Source: Macrococcus epidermidis (GTDB lineage Bacteria > Bacillota > Bacilli > Staphylococcales > Staphylococcaceae). From it: a DNA stretch of 64,000 bases. The notes under the pieces are model-generated. The model worked only from the letters and a program-made list of their open reading frames with translations. It was not told the DNA's origin and did not search any database. Location: the NCBI RefSeq assembly GCF_003259695.1, contig NZ_PZJH01000003.1, positions 62,001-126,000 of the forward strand, in the 5' to 3' direction. Numbering within the stretch: the first letter of the stretch is position 1; every line of letters begins with the position of its first letter. Below, in pieces: positions 15,795-24,940 of the stretch. The position numbers were made by a program, and so were the translations under genes.

Positions 15795-17096
15795 TTATAT
15801 CGCGTATTTCTTCTTGCTCATCAGTAAAATGAGCTCGATAAATGCAATGATTATGAGTGAGATGCCAAATAGAGGCATTAAAATTCCCATTAGAATAAGT
15901 AATATTGCGAAAAACCAAGTATATTTCATATAAGGCTGTGACTTAGGTGTTGATAGTTTACCTTTCTGTTTACGCATAAAGTAAATTTTAATTCCGAAGA
16001 AAGTCAGCACTAATAATCCAGCTAAGAATAATAGGTTAATGACTTTATTTGCTAGCCCAAATAAATTCCCTTCATGAAGTGGGATACCGACTGCAATAAA
16101 TTTTGCAAGTATACCATAGTCATTAAAGTCGTAAATTGCAAGTTTCATTCCTGAATATTGATCAAGATGAATAGTGCGTTCGTCTAGTGGATTTGCATCT
16201 AGACCAGTCACACCTGTTCCAGCAGCTTTAGATAATACATAGGTCCCCTTATCATCCATCGGTACAGTGATACTATAAGGCTTCTTAAATCCTTCCTCTT
16301 GCGCAATTGCATTGATATGGGTAATCGGTAGTCTATTGCCGTCGTGAGATTTAGAATTTGTATGTTCACCACGTGTTGCCCATGCAATCTCATTATTAGA
16401 TACAGGTGGCGTCTTTACGGATTCAGGGTAACCGACAAGTGAATGATTTACTGCAAAGTCATAAATTTTTGCACCTATAAATCCTGACCAGGGTAATCCA
16501 GTTAACACAATTAGTAATAAAGGAATACTTAAAACTGTACCGAGTATTGCATGGAACTTCGCTTGATTTTTACGTTTGATTTTAGAGGTGCTGTTTGTAA
16601 TATATTTACGGAAGAAAGTCATGAATAATCCTGTAATGATTAAGAATATTGCCCAGCAACTTGCAAGCTCCACTAAATAATTAATAAAGGTATTACCAGT
16701 TAATAGATTTGAGTGCATTTCACGAGAGAAATTTGAAAATAATTTAGAAGGTTCTATTTCACCTTTCACTTGATTATGATGATCTAGATAGACAACTTTA
16801 GAAGTATCATCTGGTCCCATTATAGATACACGTGTGTTGTAATCGCCTTTTAGGAAACTTATCTTCATAACATGATACCCAGGATGACTGTTGAGTATGT
16901 CATCAATACCATCATTAAGCGATTGTTCTGGTTGATTCGTTTGTTCAAATAATAAATCGTGATTTAATTTGTTTTCTACTTCTGGATAGAATAAATACAT
17001 GATGCCTGAAATACTTAATGTAATGATTAGGGGTGTAATGAAAATTGCTGCATAAAAATGCCATCTCCAAAACACATTATTAAAATACTTTTTCAC
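15795..17096 (-). CDS. PepSY-associated TM protein (PiuB-like)
   Basis: 433 residues. N-terminal WRWHFYAAIFITPLIITLSISGIMYLF is the family hallmark, with HFY histidine near the membrane. Then an extracytoplasmic PepSY-like part, FREMHSNLL, a second segment SCWAIFLIITGLFMTFF, HAILGTVLSIPLLLIVLTGLPWSGF, and ends with IPLHEGNLFGLANKVINLLFLAGLLVLTFFGI. Conserved His pairs in the membrane resemble cytochrome b561/ferric reductase type haem ligands, and the family is often tied to iron uptake. Role here is inference. Monocistronic, with its own terminator. Confidence 0.8.
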   Translation of the reverse strand: MKKYFNNVFWRWHFYAAIFITPLIITLSISGIMYLFYPEVENKLNHDLLFEQTNQPEQSLNDGIDDILNSHPGYHVMKISFLKGDYNTRVSIMGPDDTSKVVYLDHHNQVKGEIEPSKLFSNFSREMHSNLLTGNTFINYLVELASCWAIFLIITGLFMTFFRKYITNSTSKIKRKNQAKFHAILGTVLSIPLLLIVLTGLPWSGFIGAKIYDFAVNHSLVGYPESVKTPPVSNNEIAWATRGEHTNSKSHDGNRLPITHINAIAQEEGFKKPYSITVPMDDKGTYVLSKAAGTGVTGLDANPLDERTIHLDQYSGMKLAIYDFNDYGILAKFIAVGIPLHEGNLFGLANKVINLLFLAGLLVLTFFGIKIYFMRKQKGKLSTPKSQPYMKYTWFFAILLILMGILMPLFGISLIIIAFIELILLMSKKKYAI

Positions 17097-17436
17097 AAAC
17101 TTTCCTCCATATTTTCACAAGTTAAAATAAATATTAGCATAAAAGACATAAATAAAAATCACAAGATTGTGAATATAATAGGTCAGAAATATGGAAATTT
17201 TGTGTATGAGTTTTTTGATTATCAACTAAATAATTACCTACAATTATATTTTTATTATATAAATTTAGTATTTTTGAAGAAATGGATTGAATACTTGTAA
17301 AATTTATATTGAATTCTTTACTTGTAGTGTCTATATATGATTCCTTTACATCTATTTTCGAATGTGAGAAAATACTATCGAACAAAAATATTATCTAGTC
17401 TTAGTACTAGGTTATAATCAGAAAGAAGGAATATAG
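17097..17436. other. 340-bp AT-rich divergent region
   Basis: Separates the minus-strand PepSY-TM gene from ptb. No ORF of note. TCACAAGATTGTGA (17159-17172) is a 6-bp inverted repeat with a 2-bp gap. Near ptb, CTAGT (17395-17399) and ACTAG (17406-17410) flank 6 nt just before a TATAAT (17413-17418), a plausible ptb -10; the -35 is not convincing. The middle part is featureless A/T. Confidence 0.4.
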
Positions 17437-18270
17437 ATGATTAAGGTAGTTATTCCTGGTGGTTCAAGACCAGAGATATTAGAAGTGATAACAAAAGCGA
17501 AACAATTATATAAAGATGTTGTATCTTTTTTCGTATTTGATACAGAAGAGAATATTGATTCAAATGATGTATGGATGTATGAGCAATGTGAAACGGAGGG
17601 AGATTCTGTTAAACGTGCTGTAGAAATGGCGGCAACTGGAGATGCCCAAGTGCTTATGAAGGGGATGGTTCAAACGCGTACGGTATTAAAAGAAGTACTT
17701 CAAAAAGAATATAATCTTCGCGGTCAATCCGTGTTATCTCATGTGGCGCTTGTTGATTTACCGGGAAATAACAGGCAGTTATTATTAACGGATGCTGCAA
17801 TGAATATCACACCAACTTCTGAACAGTTAAAGCAAATTGCTGATAATGCCATTGATGTAGCGCATCGCATAGGTATTTCGCAACCTAAAGTGGCTATGAT
17901 TAGTTCTGCAGAGACATTTAATCCGAAGATGCCATCTTCAGTATTAGCAAGTGAGGTCGTTTCATTATTTAAAGGTAGTGAAAATGCGCTTGTAGCTGGT
18001 CCTATTTCTTTTGATTTAGCTACTTCTAAGGAAGCTGCAGATCATAAAGGGTATGACGGCGTTATTCAAGGCGATGCAGATATCTTAGTAGTACCTACAA
18101 TTGATGTTGGTAATGTATTGTATAAAGCTTTCTCAGTAATAGGAAATGCTGTAATAGGAGGTACAATTGTTGGGGCAAAAGTACCGATTGTACTTACTTC
18201 ACGCAGTGATTCTCCAGAAAGTAAATTGTACGCTCTAGACTTTGCAGTACGACAAGTGAGGGACATATAA
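17437..18270 (+). CDS. ptb: Phosphate butyryltransferase-like acyltransferase
   Basis: 277 residues. It would move an acyl group (butyryl, isobutyryl or isovaleryl) from CoA to phosphate. The PTA_PTB family is seen in DAQVLMKGMVQTRTVLKEVL, LSHVALVDLPG..RQLLLTDAAMNI, AMISSAETFNPKMPSS and HKGYDGVIQGDADILVVPTIDVGN. It overlaps the kinase start by one base (TAATG). Ptb plus Buk generates ATP from acyl-CoA; in many Firmicutes the pair lies within the bkd operon for branched-chain keto acids, but no bkd genes are here. Confidence 0.9.
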   Translation: MIKVVIPGGSRPEILEVITKAKQLYKDVVSFFVFDTEENIDSNDVWMYEQCETEGDSVKRAVEMAATGDAQVLMKGMVQTRTVLKEVLQKEYNLRGQSVLSHVALVDLPGNNRQLLLTDAAMNITPTSEQLKQIADNAIDVAHRIGISQPKVAMISSAETFNPKMPSSVLASEVVSLFKGSENALVAGPISFDLATSKEAADHKGYDGVIQGDADILVVPTIDVGNVLYKAFSVIGNAVIGGTIVGAKVPIVLTSRSDSPESKLYALDFAVRQVRDI

Positions 18271-19340
18271 TGGACGGAAAATATATATTAGTCATTAATC
18301 CAGGTTCAACTTCTAGTAAGGTTGCTCTATATTGTAGTGATAATTGTGTGGACGAAAGTATTTTTAGATATACGGTTGAAGAGATTGGAAAGTATGATAC
18401 AGTAATGGATCAAATTGAGATGCGAGAAGAGCGTTTACGTACTTTCTTAGAGTCTCATAATATTTATCCGGGAGATTTAGCAGCAGTTGTTGCCCGTGGT
18501 GGACTGATGAAGTCGATTATTGGAGGCACGTATTTGGTGAATGAAGAGATGGTAAATGATCTTCGTTCTGGTACATATGGTATGCATGCTTCAAATTTAG
18601 GAGCAATCATCGCTAATGATATTGCGCGTGATTACGGTGTGAAAGCATATACAGTAGATCCGGTTGTAGTGGATGAATTTGAAGATCTTGCACGCATTTC
18701 AGGATTTAAAGGAATTGAGCGCCGAAGTGTATTTCATGCATTGAATCAAAAGGCTGTGGCACGTAAGGTGTTATCTGAAGAGGGTATGGATTATTTTAAT
18801 GCCAATGTGATTGTTACCCATATCGGTGGCGGTATTTCAATTGGTGCACATCAGTCAGGGCGAGTTATTGATTGTGTAAATGCATTTGATGGCGAAGGAC
18901 CTTATTCTCCCGAGCGAACTGGGCAACTACCATTAATAAATTTTGCGAAGCTCATTATTGAAGAAAAGTTAAATATTTCACAAGTGAAATCAATACTAGC
19001 TGGAGAAGGTGGTATGAAGTCTTATTTAGGTGAAATTGATATTCAAACGATTGAACAAAAAGCTTTAAACGGAGATAAGGAAGCAAAGCTTTATTTTGAT
19101 GGCATGTGTTATCAGATTGCTAAAGGTATTGCTGAAATGGCAGCGGTATTGAAAGGTGATGTAGATTATATCATTTTAACAGGTGGTGTGAGTCATTCCC
19201 AATATGTTGTTGATAACATAAAATCACATGTTGAGTGGATTTCTAAAGTAAAAGTAATGCCTGGCGAAGAAGAATTACTAGCTTTATACGAAGGTGTCAT
19301 GCGTGTGTTGAAAGGTGAAGAAACAGCCTTAACATATTAG
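18270..19340 (+). CDS. buk: Butyrate kinase-like acyl kinase
   Basis: 356 residues, usual length for Buk. Converts acyl phosphate and ADP to acid and ATP. ASKHA-fold signs: N-terminal phosphate loop NPGSTSSKVALY, then RGGLMKSIIGGTYLVN, HALNQKAVARKV, THIGGGISIGAHQSGRVIDCVNAFDGEGPYSPERTGQLP, and the adenosine site ILTGGVSHS. Translation is probably coupled to ptb through the TAATG overlap. Downstream space has no strong terminator. Confidence 0.92.
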   Translation: MDGKYILVINPGSTSSKVALYCSDNCVDESIFRYTVEEIGKYDTVMDQIEMREERLRTFLESHNIYPGDLAAVVARGGLMKSIIGGTYLVNEEMVNDLRSGTYGMHASNLGAIIANDIARDYGVKAYTVDPVVVDEFEDLARISGFKGIERRSVFHALNQKAVARKVLSEEGMDYFNANVIVTHIGGGISIGAHQSGRVIDCVNAFDGEGPYSPERTGQLPLINFAKLIIEEKLNISQVKSILAGEGGMKSYLGEIDIQTIEQKALNGDKEAKLYFDGMCYQIAKGIAEMAAVLKGDVDYIILTGGVSHSQYVVDNIKSHVEWISKVKVMPGEEELLALYEGVMRVLKGEETALTY

Positions 19341-19426
19341 TTATTTCAATGAAGACATAATTTAAGACTTTAATATTAGTCTGATGATATAATTTCTTCA
19401 GAAAGACTTATTATGGGAGGTACGAT

Positions 19427-19720
19427 ATGAATATTTATATTTCAGATAAAGCACTGCAATGGTTCAAAGACGAAGTTGGTTTAGAAGCAGGACAGGCAGT
19501 TAAATTCTATGCTAAAATTTATGGTTCAAGCAAGATTCAGGAGAGTCACTCTTTAGCATTTAATGTGGATCCGGATTATGATAAAGCAATTGCAAAAGTT
19601 GAAGCAGATGGTATTATTTTCTATGTTAACGAAATGGATGAGTGGTTTTTCAAAGATTACGATTTATATATTGAATATGATGAAAAATTACAAGAGGTTG
19701 CTTACGATTATAAAAAATAA
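19427..19720 (+). CDS. HesB/IscA-fold protein without cysteines
   Basis: 97 residues. MNIYISDKALQWFKDEVGLEAGQAVKFYAKIYGSS, then HSLAFNVDPDYDKAIAKVEADGIIFYVNEMDEWFFKDYDLYIEYDE follow the HesB/YadR/YfhF layout found in Firmicutes. The three cysteines that carry Fe-S clusters in IscA are absent; the protein contains no cysteine at all, so cluster scaffolding in the IscA manner is unlikely. GGGAGG is well placed before the ATG. Single gene with its own terminator. Confidence 0.75.
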   Translation: MNIYISDKALQWFKDEVGLEAGQAVKFYAKIYGSSKIQESHSLAFNVDPDYDKAIAKVEADGIIFYVNEMDEWFFKDYDLYIEYDEKLQEVAYDYKK

Positions 19721-19779
19721 AAGGAAATAATCTATTTGAAAATAATTTTTTCAAAAAAGTTTAAAGCGTTAAAGCACGT

Positions 19780-19809
19780 GGGTGTAAGGGTTTTCTCTTG
19801 CACCCTTTT
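19780..19809 (+). terminator. Terminator after HesB-like gene
   Basis: GGGTGTAAG (19780-19788) pairs with CTTGCACCC (19797-19805), one T-G pair, 8-nt loop, then TTTT. Confidence 0.85.
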
Positions 19810-19920
19810 CATATTCTCCTAAAGTTTATAAATAGTACTTCTAATTTTCTGAAATTATAGTATAATTTCAGAATAGTAAAGAATGTTTTAATATTTAAAA
19901 AACAAAAGGGGATAGAAAAA

Positions 19921-21315
19921 ATGGAAGACAATCATTTAAAGAGAGGTCTTAGTTCAAGACAAGTCCAAATGATCGCATTAGGTGGTACCATTGGGGTAGG
20001 TTTATTCATGGGTGCATCAAGTACGATTAAATGGACTGGACCATCAGCAATTTTAGCTTATTTAGTTGCTGGATTATTTTTATTTTTAGTAATGCGTGCG
20101 ATGGGGGAATTAGTTTATTTATTCCCTACAACTGGATCATTTGCTGATTATGCTTCAACATACTTACACCCGGTGTTTGGTTATGTTACAGCATGGGCAA
20201 ATATATTCCAGTGGGTTGTAGTTGGTATGAGTGAAGTAATCGCTGTTGGACAATATATGCAATATTGGTGGCCGGATTTACCTACTTGGATTCCAGGTAT
20301 CATCGTAATTGTGACTTTAGCATTAGCGAATATGGCTTCAGTTAAAGCATTCGGAGAATTCGAATTCTGGTTTGCAATGATTAAGATTGTAACAATTGTT
20401 TTAATGATCATAGCAGGTTTAGGTATTATATTATTTGGATTTGGTAACAATGGTAATCCTATTGGATTTGGTAACTTAACGGAGCATGGTGGATTCTTCC
20501 CTAAAGGTATCGTAGGATTCTTCTTTGCATTATCAATGGTAGTTGGTTCTTATCAAGGGGTAGAATTAATCGGTATTACTGCTGGTGAAACAAAAGATCC
20601 ACAGAAAAACGTAGTAAAAGCAGTTAATGGTATTATTTGGCGTATTTTAATCTTCTACATTGGTGCAATCTTTGTTATCGTAACTGTTTATCCTTGGGAT
20701 GAATTAGGTAACGTAGGTAGCCCGTTCGTAGCGACATTTGCTAAAGTTGGTATTACAGCTGCAGCAGCAATTATTAACTTTGTAGTGATTACAGCAGCAA
20801 TGTCTGGTTGTAACTCAGGTATCTTCAGTTCAAGCCGTATGATCTACACATTAGCAAATGAAGGTAAAATGCCGCGTGCATTTGCAAAAGTTATGAAAAA
20901 TGGTGTACCAGTTTATGCTGTACTTACGATTTCAATTGGTATCTTTATCGGAGTAATTTTAAATGTAGTATTACCAATGTATATTGATGGCGCAGCAAAT
21001 ATTTTCGTATATGTTTATAGTGCATCTATCTTACCAGGTATGATTCCGTGGTTTATGATTTTATTCAGCCATTTACAATACAGAAAACAAAGACCTGATT
21101 TAGCTGAAAATCATCCATTTAAAATGCCATTCGCGCCATTCTCGAACTACATTACAATTGCTTTCTTAGTAATGGTATTAATCGGAATGTTAATTAATGA
21201 TGAAACACGTGTATCAGTTATTATTGGTATCATCTTCTTATCAGCTATGGCAGGTGTATACTTCTTAAGAGGATTCCAAAAATTAGATGAAGGTCGTGAC
21301 TTCTTAGATAAATAA
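19921..21315 (+). CDS. Amino acid permease, APC superfamily AAT type
   Basis: 464 residues with 12 hydrophobic segments. N-terminal LKRGLSSRQVQMIALGGTIGVGLFMGASSTIKWTGPSAILAYLVAGL is the AAT-family signature including the unwound first helix; MRAMGELVYLFPTTGSFADYA and SGCNSGIFSSSRMIYTLANEGKMPRAFAK also fit. The nearest relatives I recall are D-serine/D-alanine/glycine and GABA-type permeases, but the substrate cannot be read. AGGGGAT precedes the ATG. Monocistronic. Confidence 0.88.
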   Translation: MEDNHLKRGLSSRQVQMIALGGTIGVGLFMGASSTIKWTGPSAILAYLVAGLFLFLVMRAMGELVYLFPTTGSFADYASTYLHPVFGYVTAWANIFQWVVVGMSEVIAVGQYMQYWWPDLPTWIPGIIVIVTLALANMASVKAFGEFEFWFAMIKIVTIVLMIIAGLGIILFGFGNNGNPIGFGNLTEHGGFFPKGIVGFFFALSMVVGSYQGVELIGITAGETKDPQKNVVKAVNGIIWRILIFYIGAIFVIVTVYPWDELGNVGSPFVATFAKVGITAAAAIINFVVITAAMSGCNSGIFSSSRMIYTLANEGKMPRAFAKVMKNGVPVYAVLTISIGIFIGVILNVVLPMYIDGAANIFVYVYSASILPGMIPWFMILFSHLQYRKQRPDLAENHPFKMPFAPFSNYITIAFLVMVLIGMLINDETRVSVIIGIIFLSAMAGVYFLRGFQKLDEGRDFLDK

Positions 21316-21344
21316 TTAAGAATAACAAATTAATATATTTTCAT

Positions 21345-21385
21345 ACCGTTCGTTTTAGCTCATGCTAAAATGGACGGTTTTTTTT
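21345..21385 (+). terminator. Strong terminator after the permease
   Basis: ACCGTTCGTTTTAGC (21345-21359), loop TCAT, GCTAAAATGGACGGT (21364-21378), T8. One G-T pair. Confidence 0.93.
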
Positions 21386-21917
21386 GTTATAACAGAGATG
21401 TTACATGCATATCGAATATTTATTAAAAAATATATTAGAATTTAAAAATGTTATTAAAGTAAATTATGTTATATTTTATCAAATATAAATAATATTTTAT
21501 TTATACCACACACTCTATCATTTTTGTAATATAATACTTTATCTAATTAAAGAATATCAGATAATTTAAAACCTTTTAAATTCATTGATTTTAAAAGGTT
21601 TTGAATTATTAGTGATAAAAATCACATTTAAATATTTATATATGTATAACAGAAATTAAATAAATAAAAGCTTTAAAGCGGTGAAGTGTAGGAGTAACAA
21701 GACTGTTCTAATTCCGAAATAAAAATCAAAGCATAATTATACATAATAAAATATAAATATACAAAATCTATTCATATTTTGTTCATTGTATCCGTTTTCA
21801 AAAATGATATGATTAATTTGTGAAAAAGATAACAAACTCTTTTGATGGCCATTGAAAGATGATGAATGTCAAAATTCAAAGTATAAAAATTAATCTTAAA
21901 TAAAGGAGAAATAATCA
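21386..21917. other. 530-bp gene-free leader region of the serine dehydratase operon
   Basis: No ORF of note. Contains a hairpin of AACCTTTTAAA against TTTAAAAGGTT (about 21570-21603) without a T run, a locally G-rich island at 21669-21717 in otherwise A/T sequence, and ACAAAAT/ATTTTGT arms at about 21759-21782. A plausible promoter is TTGTAT (21786-21791), 16 nt, TATGAT (21808-21813). The palindrome CTTTTGATGG|CCATTGAAAG (21839-21858, two mismatched positions) lies about 20 nt past it. I recognise no riboswitch. Confidence 0.4.
21839..21858. promoter_or_regulatory. Palindrome downstream of the putative operon promoter
   Basis: CTTTTGATGG next to CCATTGAAAG forms a 20-bp imperfect palindrome centred on GGCC. 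Having no loop, it suits a protein operator better than an RNA hairpin. Its binding protein is not in the window. Confidence 0.35.
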
Positions 21918-22958
21918 ATGGATATTATTATTGGCGTAGGAACATTATTAGTTGTACTTATTTGTATGTCGTTATTTTTAAATTTTGCACCATACGGTAA
22001 GGAAGGTCTTCAAGCACTCTCCGGAGCCGCCTGTTCAACATTTTTACCACAAGCATTTCTTAGTTATGCAATAGGAGGAGTGTTTGATATTCCTTTCTTT
22101 GTACAAGTTGGTGATACACTTGGAGGCCTTGGTGGTTTGGCTGTCGGAATATTAACATGTATCAAATTAGGTATCTCACCGGTATATGCTTTAATCGTAG
22201 GTTTATCACTGCTAAAAGTTAAATTGTTACCAGCGTTTATAGCCGCATATGCTATTAGCTTTTTGATTAAACAAATAGAAAAACGTGTACCTGAAGGTTT
22301 GGACTTAATCGTTGTAATTTTAGTGGCACCAGCTTTAACGACACTTATTGCTTTAGCAATTCAGCCTTCTGTAATTGCAGTATTAACTCAAATTGGATCA
22401 GCAATCACTGCTGTGGGAGATGCAAATCCTTATGTATTGGCAATCGTACTTGGAGCTATTATCCCTGTAGTTGGGATGACACCGCTAAGCTCTATGGTAT
22501 TAACAAGTCTGTTGGGACTAGTTGGTACACCGATGGCTATAGGGGCTCTATGCTGTACAGGTAATTCATTTGCAAACTTTGTATTGTTTAAAAAATTAGG
22601 ATACGGAACTAAAGCAACACCATTTGCTGTAGCGATTGAACCATTAACACAAATTGATATTATTGCAGAAAAGCCTGTTCAGCTTTACGGCTCAAATGCG
22701 ATTATCGGTATGGTAAATGCTTGTATTATAACAGCGTTTGGATTAGTTATCAATGTTACAGGAATGGCTACTCCAATCGCAGGATTTATTGTAGCATTCG
22801 GATTTAACGATACAGTTCCTGTTCTACTTTGTGGATTAGCAGTAGCGGTTTCAAGTATGGTATTAGCTTGGCTCTTTGCAACATTCTTTAAGAAACATGA
22901 CATCTCAGTATCTGTAAAGATGCCTACTTTAAAAAGAGCAAGAAATCAAAATGCATAG
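21918..22958 (+). CDS. PTS_EIIC_2-like membrane transporter
   Basis: 346 residues, about nine to ten hydrophobic segments. GKEGLQALSGAACSTFLPQAFLSYAIGG and VVGMTPLSSMVLTSLLGLVGTPMAIGALCCTGNSFANFVLFKKLG are as in the PTS_EIIC_2 family, which lacks IIA/IIB domains. In staphylococci a gene of this kind sits beside the serine dehydratase genes, as here, so serine or a related compound is a fair guess at the substrate. AAAGGAG precedes the ATG. First gene of the operon with sdaAB and sdaAA. Confidence 0.75.
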   Translation: MDIIIGVGTLLVVLICMSLFLNFAPYGKEGLQALSGAACSTFLPQAFLSYAIGGVFDIPFFVQVGDTLGGLGGLAVGILTCIKLGISPVYALIVGLSLLKVKLLPAFIAAYAISFLIKQIEKRVPEGLDLIVVILVAPALTTLIALAIQPSVIAVLTQIGSAITAVGDANPYVLAIVLGAIIPVVGMTPLSSMVLTSLLGLVGTPMAIGALCCTGNSFANFVLFKKLGYGTKATPFAVAIEPLTQIDIIAEKPVQLYGSNAIIGMVNACIITAFGLVINVTGMATPIAGFIVAFGFNDTVPVLLCGLAVAVSSMVLAWLFATFFKKHDISVSVKMPTLKRARNQNA

Positions 22959-23018
22959 TAAATAAACCTATAAAAGATTTGTAAAAATATATTGTTAAAA
23001 CAATAGGAGGAAATAATA

Positions 23019-23696
23019 ATGGCTAGAACATCAGATTATAAAAGTGCATTCGATATTATAGGTCCAATTATGATTGGCCCTTCAAGTTCACATACAGCAG
23101 GAGCAGTTAGAATAGGATTGGCGTCAAGACATATTTTGGGTGAGGAACCTAAGAAAGTAAGTATTTCATATTATGAATCTTTTGCAGAAACACATCTAGG
23201 ACATGGAACAGATTTAGCATTAATCGCCGGGATTTTAAATTTCCCAACTGAAGATCCACGCGTAAAAGATTCTATAGATATCGCTAAGGAAAAAGGTATT
23301 CAAATTGAATTTATTGAAGAAAAAGGACCAAGTAAAGGTGAACATCCTAACACAGCGCTTGTTAGATTAGACAGTGAACATAAACATATTGAAGTATGTG
23401 GAAACTCTATAGGTGGCGGTACTATTAAATTGAGAAGTATTCATGTCAATGGAGCCTGTGCACTTCTCAACCATACTTTACCAATACTTGTTTTGTATGG
23501 AGAGCAATCGGTAGGAGAATTTAATAGATGTATTAATGATCTTGCAGAAAGTGGTTTACAAATCAACGAGGAAATTAAATCACAAAAAAATAACAAATAT
23601 ATTGTAGCTTTACATTTACACAAACCGATTAAACCAGCATTATTGCAAAATATTAAAGAGAAATATCCACAAATAGAATTTTCAAATCTAGTATAG
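23019..23696 (+). CDS. sdaAB: L-serine dehydratase, iron-sulfur type, beta subunit
   Basis: 225 residues. The conserved start FDIIGPIMIGPSSSHTAGAVRIG, ESFAETHLGHGTDLALIAGIL and GNSIGGGTIKL are family signatures, with an ACT-like C-terminal segment (YIVALHLHKPIKPALLQNI). Together with the alpha subunit it deaminates L-serine to pyruvate and ammonia through a [4Fe-4S] cluster. AGGAGG stands 8 nt ahead of the ATG. The gene is 47 bp before sdaAA. Confidence 0.93.
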   Translation: MARTSDYKSAFDIIGPIMIGPSSSHTAGAVRIGLASRHILGEEPKKVSISYYESFAETHLGHGTDLALIAGILNFPTEDPRVKDSIDIAKEKGIQIEFIEEKGPSKGEHPNTALVRLDSEHKHIEVCGNSIGGGTIKLRSIHVNGACALLNHTLPILVLYGEQSVGEFNRCINDLAESGLQINEEIKSQKNNKYIVALHLHKPIKPALLQNIKEKYPQIEFSNLV

Positions 23697-23743
23697 ATTT
23701 AGAAAGAATATTATTGATTCAAGTAAAATGAGGAGGAACTAAA

Positions 23744-24637
23744 ATGTATAACTCAATTAAAGAAATTATAGATACTGCAACACAAACTGGTAAATCATTT
23801 GCTGAAATGATGACAGAGATGGAGATGGAAACGTCTGATATGACGTATGAAGAAGTAAGAAATAAAATGAAAGAGAACCTAAAAGTAATGAAAGCTGCTG
23901 TTCTACGTGGCTCCTCGGGAGAGGGTGTGAAATCTGTAACAGGTCTAACTGGACAAGATGCAATTAGAATGAAAAAATATCGTGAACAAAATGAACCTTT
24001 ATCCGGTAGCGATGTTGCAAAAGCATTGCAGTATGCTATTGCTACAAATGAAGTGAATGCTGCAATGGGTTTAATATGTGCAACGCCTACTGCAGGGTCA
24101 TCTGGAACAATACCTGGTGTATTATTTTCTGTTGAAGACAAATTAAATTTAACTGAAGAACAGGAAATAGATTTCTTACTGACAACATCATTATTCGGTA
24201 TTGTAATTGCCAATAATGCATGTGTTGCCGGTGCAATGGGTGGATGTCAGGCAGAAGTAGGTAGTGCTTCAGCAATAGCAGCAGCTGCAGCAGTAGCGAT
24301 AAAAGGTGGAAAACCTGAACAATCTTCACATGCATTAGCACATGCTTTAGGAAATCTACTTGGTCTTGTATGTGATCCAGTCGCAGGTTTGGTAGAAATA
24401 CCATGTGTTATGAGAAACACAATTGGAGCAGGTAATGCACTGATTGCTGCTGATTTAGCTTTGGCTGGTATTGAGTGTAAAATTCCTGCAGATGAAGTAA
24501 TCGAAGCAATGAACAAAGTTGGCCGTAGTCTTCCTGCAGAATTACGAGAAACAGGCTTAGGAGGACTTGCTGGAACTCCAGCAGGTGAAGAAATGAAGGC
24601 AAGAATATTTGGTGCCAAAAATCCTGTGTTTAATTAA
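23744..24637 (+). CDS. sdaAA: L-serine dehydratase, iron-sulfur type, alpha subunit
   Basis: 297 residues, the catalytic subunit. Cluster and active-site cysteine motifs are in CATPTAGSSGTIPG, NACVAGAMGGCQAEVGSASA and LVCDPVAGLVEIPCVMRN, all intact. Pairs with sdaAB in the same operon behind the membrane transporter gene, giving uptake and breakdown in one unit. GAGGAGG precedes the ATG. No clear terminator follows before the convergent small membrane gene. Confidence 0.94.
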   Translation: MYNSIKEIIDTATQTGKSFAEMMTEMEMETSDMTYEEVRNKMKENLKVMKAAVLRGSSGEGVKSVTGLTGQDAIRMKKYREQNEPLSGSDVAKALQYAIATNEVNAAMGLICATPTAGSSGTIPGVLFSVEDKLNLTEEQEIDFLLTTSLFGIVIANNACVAGAMGGCQAEVGSASAIAAAAAVAIKGGKPEQSSHALAHALGNLLGLVCDPVAGLVEIPCVMRNTIGAGNALIAADLALAGIECKIPADEVIEAMNKVGRSLPAELRETGLGGLAGTPAGEEMKARIFGAKNPVFN

Positions 24638-24651
24638 TCCAGATTTTTTAA

Positions 24652-24840
24652 TTAATCATGATATTTGGAATGACGATGTAACTGGATATAGTAATAAAGG
24701 ATTGTAAAAATTAGTGTGACAAGAAAAGATTTTGCGAAGAGATCAGCGGTAGATCCTTTCGTTAATAAAGTCATATCGATAACTGAAATGATAATAAAAC
24801 AAACAATTGAAATTAGAACACGTATTAGATAGTATTTCAC
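24652..24840 (-). CDS. Small two-helix membrane protein, unknown
   Basis: 62 residues: YLIRVLISIVCFIIISVIDMTLL and SFLVTLIFTILYYYIQL are two hydrophobic segments joined by a short polar loop; the tail is positive (HRHSKYHD). GTG start with GGTGAG about 4 nt upstream. It ends 14 bp from the sdaAA stop, convergent. No family recognised. A cre-like site (24876-24890) stands just upstream. Confidence 0.5.
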   Translation of the reverse strand: MKYYLIRVLISIVCFIIISVIDMTLLTKGSTADLFAKSFLVTLIFTILYYYIQLHRHSKYHD

Positions 24841-24875
24841 ATCAACTCACCACTTTCCAAGCTTTAACCTATTAT

Positions 24876-24890
24876 ATAAAACGCTTACAT
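24876..24890 (-). promoter_or_regulatory. cre-like site
   Basis: On the minus strand ATGTAAGCGTTTTAT fits WTGNAANCGNWNNCW except for the C at position 14. It lies 36 bp upstream of the small minus-strand membrane gene and also just before a TATAAT on the + strand (24904-24909). Confidence 0.35.
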
Positions 24891-24940
24891 CAAAGTAAAT
24901 AACTATAATGATAAGTTTAGATGTAAGGTCAAAATTACTA

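Noticed and set aside
17159..17172. TCACAAGATTGTGA as a Rex site
   Set aside because: Rex sites have TTGTGA and TCACAA in the other order (TTGTGA...TCACAA); here the halves are reversed, so the match is only apparent.
21669..21717. Lysine riboswitch resemblance
   Set aside because: GGTGAA and AGTAAC fragments occur, but the order, spacing and stems of the L box are not present.
24247..24618. Open frames antisense to sdaAA
   Set aside because: The + strand carries an intact Fe-S serine dehydratase subunit; the antisense frames have no initiation signals.
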